Origin: Manihot esculenta
Lineage: Eukaryota; Streptophyta; Magnoliopsida; Malpighiales; Euphorbiaceae
Reading direction: 5' to 3'
DNA length: 64,000 bases
Assembly: GCF_001659605.2 (NCBI RefSeq)
Contig: NC_035169.2
Span: forward strand, 9,995,255-10,059,254
Shown: positions 1 to 12,890 of the stretch, piece by piece
Layout: each line of letters starts with the position of its first letter
How positions within the stretch are numbered: the stretch's first letter is position 1
The notes under the pieces: model-generated
The model's input: only the letters and a program-made list of their open reading frames with translations
What the model was told of the DNA's origin: nothing
The model's database searches: none
Position numbers and translations under genes: made by a program

Positions 1-74
1 TAGATAAATGTAGAAAAGGATAGCATTTGTCGCATTGAGATATTGAATAAGCGGATATCATTTGTCTTCTGCAG

Positions 75-3000
75 GTAATGCTTGATACAGTGGGTCCTGA
101 GTTGCAGGTTATTAACAAAAGTGAGAAATCCATTTCACTCCTGGCAGATGCTTTTGTTGTTTTAACACCAAATCAGGAGAAAGAAGCCTCCTCAGAAGTA
201 TTGCCCATCAACTTTGATGGGCTATCCAAGGTTCCATTAACCGTTGTTTATTGGAAAACTAGCTGTCCAATTTTTAGCTTATTTTATTTATTGCTCTTTG
301 GTGGATCTTAGTGAAAATGCAAGTGATAGCACTAAAAGCTTAGGAGAAGCTAATGTTGAGTTCTGATGTGTTTGACATGTATAATAGACATCCAGGTATG
401 TTACTGTTAGCTTATTGGAAAGATAATAATGTATTTGCACTTTGTAGTCACTGAAACTCTTGTATGCTCATGTCTTTCTGGATTGTGATACTATTTAACT
501 ATTCCTTCCCCCTCCCTCCCCACCCCCACCCCCCCAATACTCTAGATTTTTCATTTAAGATTTTTTGGAGCTTCAGAGGTAGCTAGATATTTGCATGCTT
601 TCCTTAGAGACGCTATCAAATCTGTCTTGAAGTTGAAAAACATATAGAAATGGCGTGCGCCACATTCCAAAGACACTTACAGGAGGTCTAAAATCAGGTT
701 TAGATAATAGTTAGTAAGCTATGGACAACAGATTTTGACTTTGAAAGGATATTTGACTTAAGCTTAACATGAAAATGAAATTGTGAGAAATTGTGGTCAT
801 CTTTAACCTATGCAGAACTAGAGTTATTTCTTAAATCAAAGGAATTTTATATTTTATGAATTATATAAAATAACTACATTATTGTCTTGGTCTTTGCAGG
901 CAGTAAATCCAGGAGACACCATTTTTATAGGTCAATACCTATTTACTGGAAGTGAAACTACATCTGTGTGGCTTGAGGTGATGGAGCTTTTTGTTTAGTT
1001 CTTTTATTTTCTTTACCCCTTCTAATGATTTGCTTGGATGAGAGGGATTTCTGATTATCATCATCACTTATTGCATTTAACTATGTTTTGACTTGGCGGT
1101 GAAGGGGTAAGTTGAAGTTGAACTACTGAACTTGGTTTTTTTTGGACCAAGCCTTTGTTGTGATATTAGTTGCAAAATGAAAGTTTTTTTGGGTTAAAAA
1201 GTTGAATGGAACCTTTTTTCTGGCTTGATGAAAAGTGAGTTTTAAGGAATCAAGTCATGTGCATAACATTGAATGATTTTGGGAAGAAAACCCCTTTACA
1301 TTAGCATGTCTAACCAATATATTAATCTTGTGCATGATTGTTGAGTTGTTGCTGGAACTGAGCAGGTTTCTGAGGTGAAGGGTGACGATGTGGTCTGTGT
1401 CATAAAGAACTCTGCAACTTTGGCAGGGTCATTATTCACTCTGCATGCCTCTCAAATTCGTATTGACCTGCCTACCCTTTCTGATAAAGATAAAGAGGTT
1501 AGTCATGCTTCTAACTTGTTCAGTTTAAAAATTGATGTTGTCTAATAGTATTCATTTTTTAAGTTCTCAGGTTTGGCCTAGATCTCTTTTATCGTGTTCT
1601 TTTTGGGGATTTTTCAATTTCAGGTTATAAGTACCTGGGGAGTCCAAAACAAAATTGACTTCCTCTCATTGTCTTATACTCGGCATGCAGAAGATGTGCG
1701 CCAGGTAAGTTCTGTTCATCAGTCATTGTGCTTCTGTGGCATTTTAGCTTTCATAGTCTATGATGTTACTGGATAAATAAACCATTTGTCAGTATATATT
1801 CTTAGACTTTCTTCTTTGTATACAGGCTCGTGAATACCTCTCTAAGCTTGGTGACCTCTACCAGACTCAAATTTTTGCAAAGATTGAAAATGTTGAGGTC
1901 CGTTGCATATGTTAATCTATCATTCAGCTTATACTTTTTTTAGAATCAATTTCCGAATTTCAACTAAGATTGGTGTAAATTTTCTTGAATGGATTTTATA
2001 ATTATCTTCTCAGGGATTAACCCATTTTGATGAGATATTGCAAGAAGCTGACGGCATTATCCTTTCCCGTGGGAATTTGGGGATAGACCTGCCTCCTGAG
2101 AAGGTCAGTTTTTAGTCTATAGAATAAATTTGTTCTGCATCTGAGAAAGTTGCTACCTAAGATGGTATTCTATATATGCTTGATTCTGCTGATGAGTGAA
2201 GTTCTGAACTTTTCTCCTGTGTATTAATATCCTCAAAATTATCAAAAATTTTTGGCATTATACTTCTTACTCTATGAGTGTCTTTTTGGTTGGGGGCAAG
2301 GGATTTCCTAAACTATATTAGGATTTTACTTATAGATTACAATGTTATGATATTTCACCTCTTTTGCTATCTCACTTCAACTACTGTAACTAATCTCTTT
2401 TGCATTTACAGGTGTTCTTGTTCCAGAAAGCAGCCCTTTACAAGTGCAACGTTGCTGGCAAGCCTGCAGTGGTTACTCGTGTTGTGGACAGTATGACTGA
2501 CAACCTGAGGCCAACTCGTGCAGAAGCAACTGATGTTGCCAATGCTGTGTTGGATGGTGTGTTATTATTTTATGCAACGCCAGTTGCTTTTAAGGCTAAT
2601 AGAGGCCGACTCTTGTGTTGCTGAATTGTTTGATTGCACACAATATGTAATTACTGAAGTAGGATGTCATTTTTCACGTGTTGTATTTGTCCTTGTTTTG
2701 ATGATTACTTGGTGTTCTTTAATTGTTTGCATAAGTTTTCTTAGCGTTGTTTAGTGTAATATGCAAACTTTGCACCTTATTTCTCATCATATTCCTTAAT
2801 TGGACAGGAAGTGATGCAATTCTTCTTGGTGCTGAGACTCTTCGTGGACTTTACCCTGTTGAAACTATTTCTACTGTTGGTAAAATATGTGCTGAGGTAA
2901 ACTTTCCTTTCCTCCATAATTTTTTATGCCAGTCTATCTTCATTGGTTAAATTGTTTAGTTTAAATATTAAAGCTAGCTAATCTAAAAGTTGGATAGTGG

Positions 3001-5574
3001 AAGATTTGTGCCTCATAATTGAATTCTGAGCATTTGCTGTCTGAAACATGTGACTATCTTTTCTAAGGTCTAATGTGTACTGGATGCAGTTTTATGCACA
3101 TTTCTTAAGTATTGTTTAATTTGTTCCATAAATCTGGCTCCCTTTTCTTGTATGGGGGCTGACTTCACACTTTGAATCATTTAAAACTTGGGTAATATCT
3201 GCAATGAAAGGCAGTACATCCGTACATGTATGTGTATGTGCATGCATACTTTTGTGAATTCGGGGACCAGTTATGTACTTTTGGGGATTAATTATTCGCA
3301 TTTACCTTGCATCTGTTTAACAAAACCCACATCTTATTGCTGTTTATTTTGGTTTAAACATTACTAGTCGAAATGAATTTTCTTTATAATTATTTTTTGC
3401 CAATGATTTTCCTTGAACTGAGCTACTGTCACGCTTGGCTCAAATTCATTGCACCCCTTTTGAGATAATCTTTATGGATGTTTTGTTAGTTCTTGTGAAT
3501 AATATGCTACTGCCTGAAACGGCCTAAATTTAGACTGTTTTGTACCACATTCTTGTATTTTACAAGAGGTGAGATAGTTGCATATGATGTTTCGGAAATT
3601 GAGTTGATTCTTGCAATCATCAATTGCATCTTGGTAACATGGAGAACTTTGTGATGGTGTTGTACTGGTGTTTCCTTCCAGTGCGCTAGGTTTGATGTCA
3701 GATTGCCAATGAGCATATACCTTCCCAATACCTGTCTATATGGTTGAAACATATATTAGTGTCCTTGGATGTATTCTTAGAAAATCAAGGGAATTAACTG
3801 CAGGGCTGTGATCAAATGATGAAATTAAATTTCGTAGCTTTTTAAGAAGAAAAGGATAGTTAATTTGTTGGATCATTTCCACATCTTCCATGTAGGTTTT
3901 GATCTTTGTCATTTTCACATGTAGGCAGAAAAGGTTTTTAATCAAGACTTGTACTTCAAGAAAACTGTCAAATTTGTTGGAGAGCCAATGAGCCACTTGG
4001 AATCTATTGCTTCCTCCGCGGTATTATTACTTTTTCATAATTTTCTTTAATGATTGTTCAGTTTGTCTTTATTGAATTAATTCATTAATTCCATCAGATT
4101 AAGAAAATAAAGAAAAGAAATCAGTGTTTTCAAGTATGTTTTCTTATGAGCATTGTTAATTCTTTCCCAGGTACGAGCAGCTATTAAAGTGAAGGCATCT
4201 GTCATTATTTGCTTCACTTCATCAGGAAGGGCTGCAAGGTATCCTTCTGTTTATCCTCTTTATCTCATTCATTTGCAAGTGAACTTAGAAAGAATTGGTT
4301 ATATACTAGTTATAATTATTTATATAATGACGGTTTATGTCAAATGCAACATCCATTGACTGTTGCAAAACTTGTAAATGCACAGATTGATTGCCAAGTA
4401 TAGGCCAACAATGCCAGTTCTGTCTGTTGTCATCCCTCGACTCAAGACAAATCAACTGAGATGGAGCTTCAGTGGGGCCTTTGAAGTATGAATTTGACTC
4501 AGTATTTGTGCTTACTGTTTGAAGTCCTGCTTTTATGGTTTTATGCTTAATGATTAATGGTGCATGGAAATTGATTAACCTTGTCCAATTCTTGTGTTCA
4601 GGACATTCATCTAGTGACATAACATGATGACTCACTTTCAAATGACTCTATTCAATTCATTAAAGTTAGCATAGTAATAGTATGTTTAGGATATTTACAA
4701 GGATTACTATTTGACTGTATCATCAACATATCAATTTTCAGGCAAGGCAATCACTCATTGTTAGAGGTCTCTTCCCTATGCTTGCTGATCCACGACATCC
4801 TGTAAGTGTTTATTTTATTCAATTTTCGTGGTAATTGGTGCTTTCTTAGAAGATGGGTGTAGTTGTCTATGTGACGGCTATACTTTATTTATTATGATAA
4901 TATTTATAGTACTTAAATAAGTGGCCTTCTATTCTTGATAAAGACAAATGATGGCATGGCCTGGGCTGGGCTGGCCATTGTGCTTCTATTTGATTGTCAG
5001 TAAAACTAAGGAGTCTTCTTATCATTATGTTACTGTACTGTCTTTGCTAGATTTGTGGTTAGTGATATTGTCTTGCCAGGGTGAGATTCTACTCCCATTT
5101 CCATGTAGGAACAAGTTTGCCCTTATTGAATGTGATATTGCTCAGCCTGAGTAGTTTGTGGCATGCGTCTCAAGTAATTGAATAACTCGTTCTTGATATC
5201 GTTGTAAGTGCTGTAACATTTTGCTGTGAAGTTTTGTGGTTTGCCCTGGTCTAGATGCAACCTTGGCTCTCTCTTAAGTAAACTCTAACCTTACTTCAGC
5301 ATTTGTCCTGCCTTGAAAACCTGGTTTCCAGAATGATTTCTATCCCTGTTTTTCTTCATTATGTTAAAGGCATTCAATAAATGGAATAATGAAATCTGGC
5401 ATATTGCACATGATTTTGTAGGCGGAATCTACAAGTGCAACAAATGAGTCGGTCTTAAAGGTAGCTCTTGATCATGGAAAGGCCTCTGGGGTTGTAAAAC
5501 CGCGTGACAGAGTAGTTGTTTGCCAGAAACTTGGAGATGCATCCGTGGTGAAAATTATTGAGCTTGAAGATTAA
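75..5574 (+). CDS. Cytosolic pyruvate kinase, 3' part (13 exons, 5' end outside window)
   Basis: Catalyses phosphoenolpyruvate + ADP to pyruvate + ATP, the last step of glycolysis, in the cytosol. I place exons at 75-230, 900-977, 1366-1497, 1624-1704, 1826-1897, 2014-2103, 2412-2556, 2808-2896, 3925-4020, 4171-4238, 4386-4485, 4742-4801 and 5422-5574. All introns are GT..AG and the phases join without a break into 439 residues ending ..KIIELED. Family landmarks are MLDTVGPEL near the start, the B-domain stretch, [10 protein letters not shown] with the active-site lysine, [13 protein letters not shown], the [20 protein letters not shown] region and the C-terminal regulatory domain. There is no transit peptide in the visible part. 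From memory of the plant cytosolic isoform (about 525 residues), roughly 85-90 N-terminal residues lie left of the window; bases 1-74 are the end of an intron. No frameshift or premature stop is seen. Confidence 0.96.
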
Positions 5575-6739
5575 AGCCCCATTTTCTGAGCTGTAACCAC
5601 CTATGAGGAATCTCCAGGTCCAGGGTTTTGAGACCGACTTTTCAAATATTTATGAATGTATAAGAATGTACACCGATAATTATTTTTGTCCACGATGGTA
5701 GGCGTGGGAACTAGAAAGCAGAATACGGTTCCTATATTTTTGTTTCGGTGGTTATTTAAGTTGATTGGCTCAAAATGATTCTGCAAAATTTTCACTTAAG
5801 GATACGTTTGGTAATAAGATTAATAATTAACGGTGCTTTCTTTTATAGATTAATACTTAAACATTAGTATTAAAATTAACTTATTTATGTTGTTTATAGA
5901 TTAACTATTTATATATTAGGTGAAAATTTAACTTATTTATCTTAATATAATGCCATTTTGGATGTTACCTACTATATGTTGTCTCCTGGAAAGGTAGTAT
6001 AATAAATATTCACTCATATTAATTAGTATTCTCTCCATTTTATATTTTTATTATTTTTTAAAATTATTTTTTTTCACTAAACATCTACTGTATTTAATTT
6101 TTTTTTAAATAATATCTCGTTACTTCTTATTTTTTTAAATAAATATTTAAAATATGTCTAAATATAATTAACAAATTAATAAAAAGTTATCTTTAATTAA
6201 AAATTATGAGAAGAAAAAAAATAAATTTTAATCCAAAATTAATTATAATTAAATGAGATTGTTATTATTATCACATAATATATAATCCCTTTAATCTGAA
6301 ACTAAATTTATTCTTAGGAGATAACCTATATGACCAGATTATGATATGAGAAAAGCCTTTGAAAAAATAAAGATATGAGAAAAGCTGGCTGAAAGGGGTA
6401 AGGGATGACATTGGAATTCCATAAAAACTTCGTTCGAATTTAAAAGATGGTTGGACAAAGGTTAGGCATAGTTGATGGGACCCAAAAAAAACTTACTGGA
6501 AAATACAATTTTTTTATCTTAAAAATATTTTTTCTTTATTTATTTTGTGAGATATTTTTAAAGTGTTGTTTCATCAAATATTAAATTCTTTTCAATAAAA
6601 TAATAGTAATAGTTTTGGTCTTCAAAGACATACGAGAACTCCTTGGCGGACCCTTTCTTTTTTTCATCCTCGGATTTATCATATCTATTTCGTCTTTATC
6701 TACTACTTATTTAAAATTATATTGGCCCTAGCATCAATA
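5575..6739. other. 3' flank of pyruvate kinase and AT-rich spacer
   Basis: The first 200 bases or so are probably the pyruvate kinase 3' UTR. The rest, especially after 5800, is AT-rich with many A/T runs. I see no ORF with family resemblance and no convincing repeat boundary. Confidence 0.6.
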
Positions 6740-6812
6740 GCGCCTGTGGCCTAATGGATAAGGCGTCTGACTTCTAATCAGACGATTGTGGGTTCGAGTC
6801 CCACCAGGCGTG
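6740..6812 (+). tRNA. tRNA-Arg (anticodon UCU)
   Basis: This is a 73-nt cloverleaf. The acceptor stem GCGCCTG pairs with CAGGCGT (a G-U pair at 1-72) and the discriminator is G. The D-arm GCC-TAATGGATAA-GGC is present. The anticodon stem TCTGA/TCAGA encloses the loop CTTCTAA, which gives anticodon TCT reading AGA. The T-arm GTGGG-TTCGAGT-CCCAC is perfect. There is no intron. A pyrimidine-rich downstream tract with several T runs can act as the Pol III terminator. Confidence 0.95.
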
Positions 6813-6865
6813 CTTCAATCTTTTTGTCACTTTTTCCTTTTTTATTTTTTTTTTCTTTTAAAAAG

Positions 6866-6900
6866 TCAGACGATTGTGAGTTCGAGTCCCACCAGGCGTG
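6866..6900 (+). pseudogene. Duplicated 3' half of the tRNA-Arg gene
   Basis: These 35 bases repeat the 3' half of the upstream tRNA (3' anticodon-stem strand, variable loop, T-arm, acceptor strand) with one change in the T-stem (GTGGG to GTGAG). The following sequence also repeats the T-rich tract behind the real tRNA. The whole is therefore a tandem duplication of about 90 bp that starts inside the tRNA. It lacks the 5' half and box A, so it should not make a tRNA. Confidence 0.9.
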
Positions 6901-7772
6901 TTTTAATCTTCTTGTTACTTTTTCCTTTTTTTTTTCTTCTAAAAAATTTACTTATAAATAGAAAAATTCGTTAATTATTTTTTTCCTTTTAAAAAATATA
7001 TTAAAATCTAATTGATTTATTAAATTTTTTTAATAATTTTAATTATTAAATATTTTACTATTTAATTTAATCTTGTAATAAAAAAAATTTATGTCACTTC
7101 TTTAATTTTATAAAAATATCAACTTACTAATTTTTTTGTATTGAAAAAATTTTATTATTTTTTATATTTAGTGGATTAAATTAATGAAAATACTCTTTAT
7201 TTTATAATTTTTATTCAGATTTTCTTTTTAATTTTTTTAAAATTTTTTAATTATTTTAAAATTATTATACATTTTTTTATATTATAACAATATATAATAA
7301 TATATAAATTGATTATTATAACACTATTTTATTTTATTTTATTTTTAAAAAATTTTTTAATTTATTTTTTAATATTTAATAAAATTTAGTATTTTTAATA
7401 TAAATATAATTAAAAGATTAATTAAAAAATATTTTTTTAATGTGTAAAAATATAAAATATAAAAAAGTAATAATTAATAGAATTTTTAAAAATTTTAATA
7501 TATTTTTTTAATTAAAAAATTAACGAGTAAATTTATTTATACTACGGGTGATAATAATTTTTTTTATTTTTTAATTGCCCACCTCGAAGCAGAGTTTTGC
7601 CACGCCCTCATTGGCGGTGTTTGGACGACACGAATAGATCCAAACGCCAACTAATTCCTCTCTATTTCGCACTAGTCGTCATTTAAAAGAAGAAAAACAA
7701 AACAACTTTTGCATCTAATGAACTAAAAACCAGAAACCATTTTCATCTAATTTAACCTTGTGACGTTACAAT
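6901..7772. other. Very AT-rich spacer and 3' flank of the trihelix gene
   Basis: From 6901 to about 7570 the sequence is almost only A and T, with poly-T/poly-A runs and no coding signal. From about 7575 to 7772 base composition returns to normal; this stretch probably holds the 3' UTR of the minus-strand trihelix gene. Confidence 0.5.
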
Positions 7773-9209
7773 TCATCCAGTTATGGAAGATGGATCACTC
7801 CTCTTGTTTGAAGAAATTTGCTGCTGTTGGTGAAGATCAAGCAATTCAAGCTCTTTCTGTCGAATCAGAAGTACCATTCTTTCACTTTCAAGTCTCCTCC
7901 TTTCATTCTCTAGTTTTGCTCTCTCCATTTCTCTCTCTTTCTTGCTGCTGAATTTCACCCACTTCAATCTTTGTTTTTCTAGTTCAAATGCTTGGCATTG
8001 GTAGCTCACTTGTTGTTCTTCTAATTGCATCAATCTCAGCTTCATCCAATGCTTTTTCTCCCATGTACTCTTTGCTCCATCTTGAATGACACTCACCAAA
8101 TCACTATTCAGTTGCTGCATCATAGCTGATGATAATGAGAATACTTCTGTTCTTTGCCTTTTCTTTGAACCTTTCTCTTCATGATCATCTTCATCCTCAT
8201 GGCCATGATCACAATTTTGATGACCCCTTGAATTGCCTTCTATTGCTTCATCTACCTCATCATCAGAATCATCTTCATCCTCCTCGCTTTCATCATCATC
8301 CTCTTCATCATCTTCTTCATTGCTTACCCTTTTCGCCATTTTCGACCCCTCTGTTTCGGTCCTCGAATGGGTCATAAACTGTGCAGTTTCAGATGAATGA
8401 GAACATCTTTGTTGCTGAGCATGAGATGATGCTTGTGGATGCTGAGGATTGGATTGATCTGTAGCAACCCCACTTGAGCCATGACCACAGCTGTTATGAT
8501 AAGCACACATTTCTCTGAAGAACAAATGCTTAGAATTAAGCAATTTTTTCACTTCTTCCTTCATTTTTGGTGACAAATCCATTGTCTCAAGCAAGCTTTG
8601 ATTCTCTACAACCTTGCAAGCGGTTCCTTTGCCTAATATATCATTAACTCTCTTATACCTCTTGTTCAAGTCATTAAATTTATCCTCACATTGCTGCGGA
8701 GATACAAAAAATCCTTTCTCCATCATAGCCCTTGAAACTGATTTCCATTTCCCTTTCTTCTGTGACAATCCACCTGCCTTTTTCTTGCCTGTGGGATCAT
8801 TTCCTTCAGGTCCAGCCTCATCACCAATATAGAAGACTGCCATTATAAGAAGCCTCACCATACTATCAGTCCACTTCATTCTTTGCCATGGAGATACCTT
8901 CCTTTTGCCATCAGTAGTATCATCTCCATTGAAACCAGGCTCATCTTCATCACTAACTGTTGATTGTGGCTTTTGTCTTGCAGTTGAGGAGGCATATGGG
9001 TACCCATGTTTCATGGCTTGTTGGGACTGTGGATGATGATTATCAGACTCATGCTGGCCATAACCTAGCATTTGTGGGTGGTGCAAGTGGGGAGAATTTT
9101 GTGGGTTTTGAGGATTCTGTTGTTGCTGTTGTTGTAATGGCATTTCTAGTCCTAACATTCCTGATCCCATGCCTGAAAATATCCCACCAGGTAACCCATT
9201 ATGTTCCAT
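7773..9209 (-). CDS. Trihelix (Myb/SANT-like) transcription factor, intronless
   Basis: A 478-residue nuclear DNA-binding protein. I start at the ATG at 9209 (MEHNGLPGG); an in-frame TTG lies just before it. Order of parts: a Gly/Met/Gln-rich N-terminus with a poly-Gln run (about 26-31) and Asn-Pro-Gln repeats; a basic KRK before the trihelix domain (about 108-190) with the tryptophans of WQRMKW and KGKWKSV and the helix QQCEDKFNDLNKRYKRVNDIL; an acidic Asp/Glu tract near 295-325; a basic KKRQR; and a C-terminal charged coiled coil ending in a Gln run. The layout recalls the Arabidopsis proteins At1g21200 and At3g10040 (HRA1, a hypoxia-response attenuator), but I cannot tell orthologue from relative. 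The trihelix family is clear; the regulatory role is inference. Confidence 0.9.
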   Translation of the reverse strand: MEHNGLPGGIFSGMGSGMLGLEMPLQQQQQQNPQNPQNSPHLHHPQMLGYGQHESDNHHPQSQQAMKHGYPYASSTARQKPQSTVSDEDEPGFNGDDTTDGKRKVSPWQRMKWTDSMVRLLIMAVFYIGDEAGPEGNDPTGKKKAGGLSQKKGKWKSVSRAMMEKGFFVSPQQCEDKFNDLNKRYKRVNDILGKGTACKVVENQSLLETMDLSPKMKEEVKKLLNSKHLFFREMCAYHNSCGHGSSGVATDQSNPQHPQASSHAQQQRCSHSSETAQFMTHSRTETEGSKMAKRVSNEEDDEEDDDESEEDEDDSDDEVDEAIEGNSRGHQNCDHGHEDEDDHEEKGSKKRQRTEVFSLSSAMMQQLNSDLVSVIQDGAKSTWEKKHWMKLRLMQLEEQQVSYQCQAFELEKQRLKWVKFSSKKEREMERAKLENERRRLESERMVLLIRQKELELLDLHQQQQISSNKRSDPSSITG

Positions 9210-9720
9210 CAACCCAAAAAGCTTTTCTTTCTATTCACCTAAACCAACCAGCAAATAGGAGGTGTCATTAACTACAGTTCTTCAACTCCCCCTATTGGAT
9301 TCAAGATGACTGGCAATGTCAGAAAACTCTAAACGACCCAGTTCAGGAAATGCAAAAAGTAATCTAAAGTTTGCAACTTTAATTATGGGGATACAATATT
9401 AATTAAAAAAAAAATGCTATTTTAGTAGCAGCAGATATGTGAAACTGAACAAAAGTATGCATACCCAATAAATGAACTGAATTAAAGAAGAAAACCCAGA
9501 GAAGATGATTGCTCAAAACACCAAAAACTGAAAGATTGAACTCGAAACGTACCATCAACAGGGTCCTAAAAAAGGCAAATCCTTGAAAACCCAGAAAAAG
9601 ATGTGAGTGGCTAATGAGGGATTACTGATTAAAGATTAAAAAAAGGGGGTGAAAGAAGAGAGAGAAGGACAAAGGTGGAGGCAATGGTATAGGGAGTGGC
9701 GCCATTAGAATGAGCGTTAG
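9210..9720 (-). promoter_or_regulatory. Probable 5' UTR and promoter of the trihelix gene
   Basis: This lies upstream of the minus-strand start. It has near-normal base composition, and on the minus strand there are CT-rich stretches (around 9630-9690), which are common in plant 5' UTRs. No exact transcription start can be read. Confidence 0.4.
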
Positions 9721-12010
9721 AGAAGAAGGGAGACAGTATTATACAGGGAGAAGGGAGCAAGCAGTTTTGATGTTGTTTTTGAGTTGGACAGAAAACTGCC
9801 CATGGTTTTGGTTTGTGAACCGCCTTTTGTATGGAATTTTAACCCACAGGATTTTCAAACCGGAAGAGAGCACTTCAAACCAACACCACACGTCAATTTT
9901 TATGAATTTCTATTTTATTTTTATTAATTTATTATATTATATAAATAATTTTATGTGATATAACGATTTCATAATGGAATTTCTCTCTTTATTCAATATT
10001 CTTACTTCACCTAAATCCTACACCTGACTACTACATTTTAAATTTTTAGAAGAATTATTAGTTTATTTAAATAATTTTTTTTAAAAATTCATTTAAATAA
10101 TTCTTAAAACTAATTAAAAAGTGTTTATCATTTAAAATAATAAAATCTAAAAGGTTTTATAATAATTTATTTAAAATATCAAAAATTAAATTTAATATAT
10201 AAGTCTATTATATTATAAATAAAATTTCTTTAATTTTAAATTATATGTCAATATTGTATTGAATGAATATTGATATGACATAATATTTCTCCAAAATAAA
10301 GTTATAAATTATTACTATCGTCCAAAGAAAGTAACACTAATACTTGGTGTATCACTAAGTTTTGTCATTTCTTGAGTAGGACGAATTTTAATAGAAAGCT
10401 ACCATTAACTTATATATTACAGCAGTCTTTCATTATCCGATACCAATTTCACGTTATTATAATATAAAGTTAATCAACATAGAATATTCCTAAACAATTA
10501 TTCTTAAATTCAAAATAATTTATTATACTAACTCTTTTTTTTTAATTTATTGATTTAAATATTAAAATAGCGTCATATACGTCAATTATCTTACTTTTTT
10601 TACTAATAGATCAATATCAATACAGATTCATTTCAACTACATCAAAAATATATATTTTATTGCATATAAGAATTTCTTGTTTATTCAATATCTAACTAGT
10701 TGAATTTAAAAATAATAATGGATATTTTAATTGGATTTAACTGGTTGAATTTAAAAATAATAATGAATATTTTAATTCTATTTGAGTTGAAATTTTTTTA
10801 AGAAAAATTGAAACAGAATATAATTATCACTTTTATTTCAAATGCACAATTTTGATTGACTAATAGTTTTAAGGTTAGCTGGATAAAAAGTGCAACATAT
10901 AGGTGTTTTTGCGTATTAATGTAAATATTTTAATTTTAAATTTATTATGTCAATTTTTTTAATTGGATGTAATTTTAGTTAAAATTAAAATAAAAAATTT
11001 AATTTTTTATATACGGTTAAATTTGTGTCAACATTAACTCACTCCAAAAAGTAATTCATAGGAAGGAGTGGCCATAGTTCATAGGGGCATATTATTCCTT
11101 TCAACTACAACTGAAACCGATATGAAATTCAACACACTCTTTTACGTTTAGAATTTTATTGGTGTGTAACTACAACTAATACCGATATGAGATTCAACAC
11201 ATTCCTTTACGTCTAGAATTTTACTAATGTGTAACATATTTATAAGAGGGCCAACATTGAATGAGAGATTATGATATTATATTGAATTTAACTCAAACCT
11301 AATTTATCGCGAAAACTAATTAAAAAAGATGAGTATCTATGATGTATATAACGAGTACATTATTTCTTTTCACTGCAACCGATATTAATATGAAATTCAA
11401 TATATATAAAAAATTTAATTATTTAATATACTATAATGGAAATTTAATATTTATTCAATTAAATTTTTAAGTGTAAAAATATATTTTTATTGAATAATTG
11501 AATTAATATGTAAAAAATGAATTTAATATCTTGATTATATAATTTAATAAAGATTGTGCCTAATTAAAGAGTTAAGATAATATATTTAAAATTAAAATGC
11601 AAAGCACATAAAAGTTAGGTATTATTCATCAAATTGGCCTTGTCGTAATTCATCTATATGATATTTTTTTTATATAAATTGAATTCTAAATTAAAAAAAA
11701 AAGGAAATTTTTTATCTCTTATAAATTATTGCAGTTTGAAAAATTGGAAAATTAAAGCTATTTGTGATTGGTTGCTTGTGTTTTAAGATAAAAACAATAC
11801 TTTATTCTTTTATATATATTAAATAAAATAAAGTATTTAAAAGAAATGGACCATTGGCCGCAATTTTTGTTAAGTATTAAACTTTTTCCCATTAAAATAT
11901 TGACTAGAACTCTAAAGTCAACGGCTGGGATAATTATTATTGCGTTGTTGGGTCGGGAGAGTGCTGTGCAGCCCATATAAAGAGATGGTGGATTTGCTGG
12001 ACTGTTACGG
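9721..12010. other. AT-rich intergenic region with short tandem duplications
   Basis: No gene is recognisable. Two imperfect head-to-tail duplications are visible: a 45-bp unit at 10694-10783 (AACTAGTTGAATTT / AACTGGTTGAATTT) and a 65-bp unit at 11105-11234 (CTACAACTGAAACCG / CTACAACTAATACCG). Confidence 0.6.
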
Positions 12011-12011
12011 C

Positions 12012-12064
<53 letters not shown>
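12012..12064. repeat. (TA)n microsatellite
   Basis: An uninterrupted TA dinucleotide run of about 26 units, directly next to the inverted-repeat element that follows. Confidence 0.95.
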
Positions 12065-12067
<3 letters not shown>

Positions 12068-12890
12068 CTATTTAATTTTTAAATATTATTATTATTAATA
12101 AATTATTTTTTATATTTTTAAAAATTTATTAAAATATTGTTATTTTTTCATTCTGACAATAAAATAGTTTTTTTTATTTTTTATTAAAAATAAATGAAAA
12201 ATAAAAAAAAAATTAAAATTCAATTTTATTCTGAAATATAAGCTCTTTTTCTATTTTTTTCGTTAAAAATAAATGGAAAATAAAAGAAATTTTAGAATTT
12301 AATTTTATCCTCAAATAAAATCTCTTATTTAATTTATAAGTATTGTTATTATTAATAAGTCAGTTCCTACACTTTTAAAAATTTATTAAAATATTTTTAT
12401 CTTTTTTCAGATCTATTAAAATATTATTATCTTTTTTCATATTTATTAAAACGTTTTTATCGTTTATTCCCGTCAACGAAATAGTCTCTCCTCGTCCTCT
12501 TTTTTCTCCTTTTTGAAAAAAAACAGAAGAAAAAAAATAAAAAGATGATGATGATGAAGAAAAAAAAAGAAGAATGAGAAGAAGAAGATGATGATAATGA
12601 AAAAGCAGAATAATTGTCTCCTTCTCCTCCTCTTTAAAGAAAAAAAAAAATCGAAAAAGAAGAGGAAGAATCGAAGGAGAAAGAAGAGGAAGAATCGAAG
12701 GAGGAGGAAGAGGAGAGGGAGGGTAATTTAGTCTTTTGCTATATTTTTAATGATAGAAATAGACGGAAGGACTATTTCGTTGATAAAATGAAAATATAAA
12801 AACGTTTTAATAGGTTTTTAAAAATATAGGGATTGATTTATTAATAATGACAATATTCGGGAATTAAATTATAAATCTCTCTATTAAAAA
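12065..12890. repeat. MITE-like inverted-repeat element with a purine-rich core
   Basis: The left arm (about 12325-12490, running to GTCAACGAAATAGTC) is largely the reverse complement of the right arm (about 12758-12890, starting GACTATTTCGTTGATAAAA). Both include versions of ATTGTCATTATTAATAA and AAAACGTTTTTAT. A diverged extra copy of the left arm lies at 12065-12180. The core at 12500-12720 is GAA/GAGGAAG-rich. No ORF is present. The structure suggests a non-autonomous DNA transposon; superfamily and exact ends are not resolved. Confidence 0.65.

Noticed and set aside
2278..2754. Short ORFs overlapping pyruvate kinase exon 7
   Set aside because: They read through introns; only the piece 2412-2556 in the pyruvate kinase frame is coding.
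8129..8377. Plus-strand ORF rich in His, Leu and Pro
   Set aside because: It is the complement of the acidic, low-complexity part of the trihelix gene; its composition only mirrors GAT/GAA codons.
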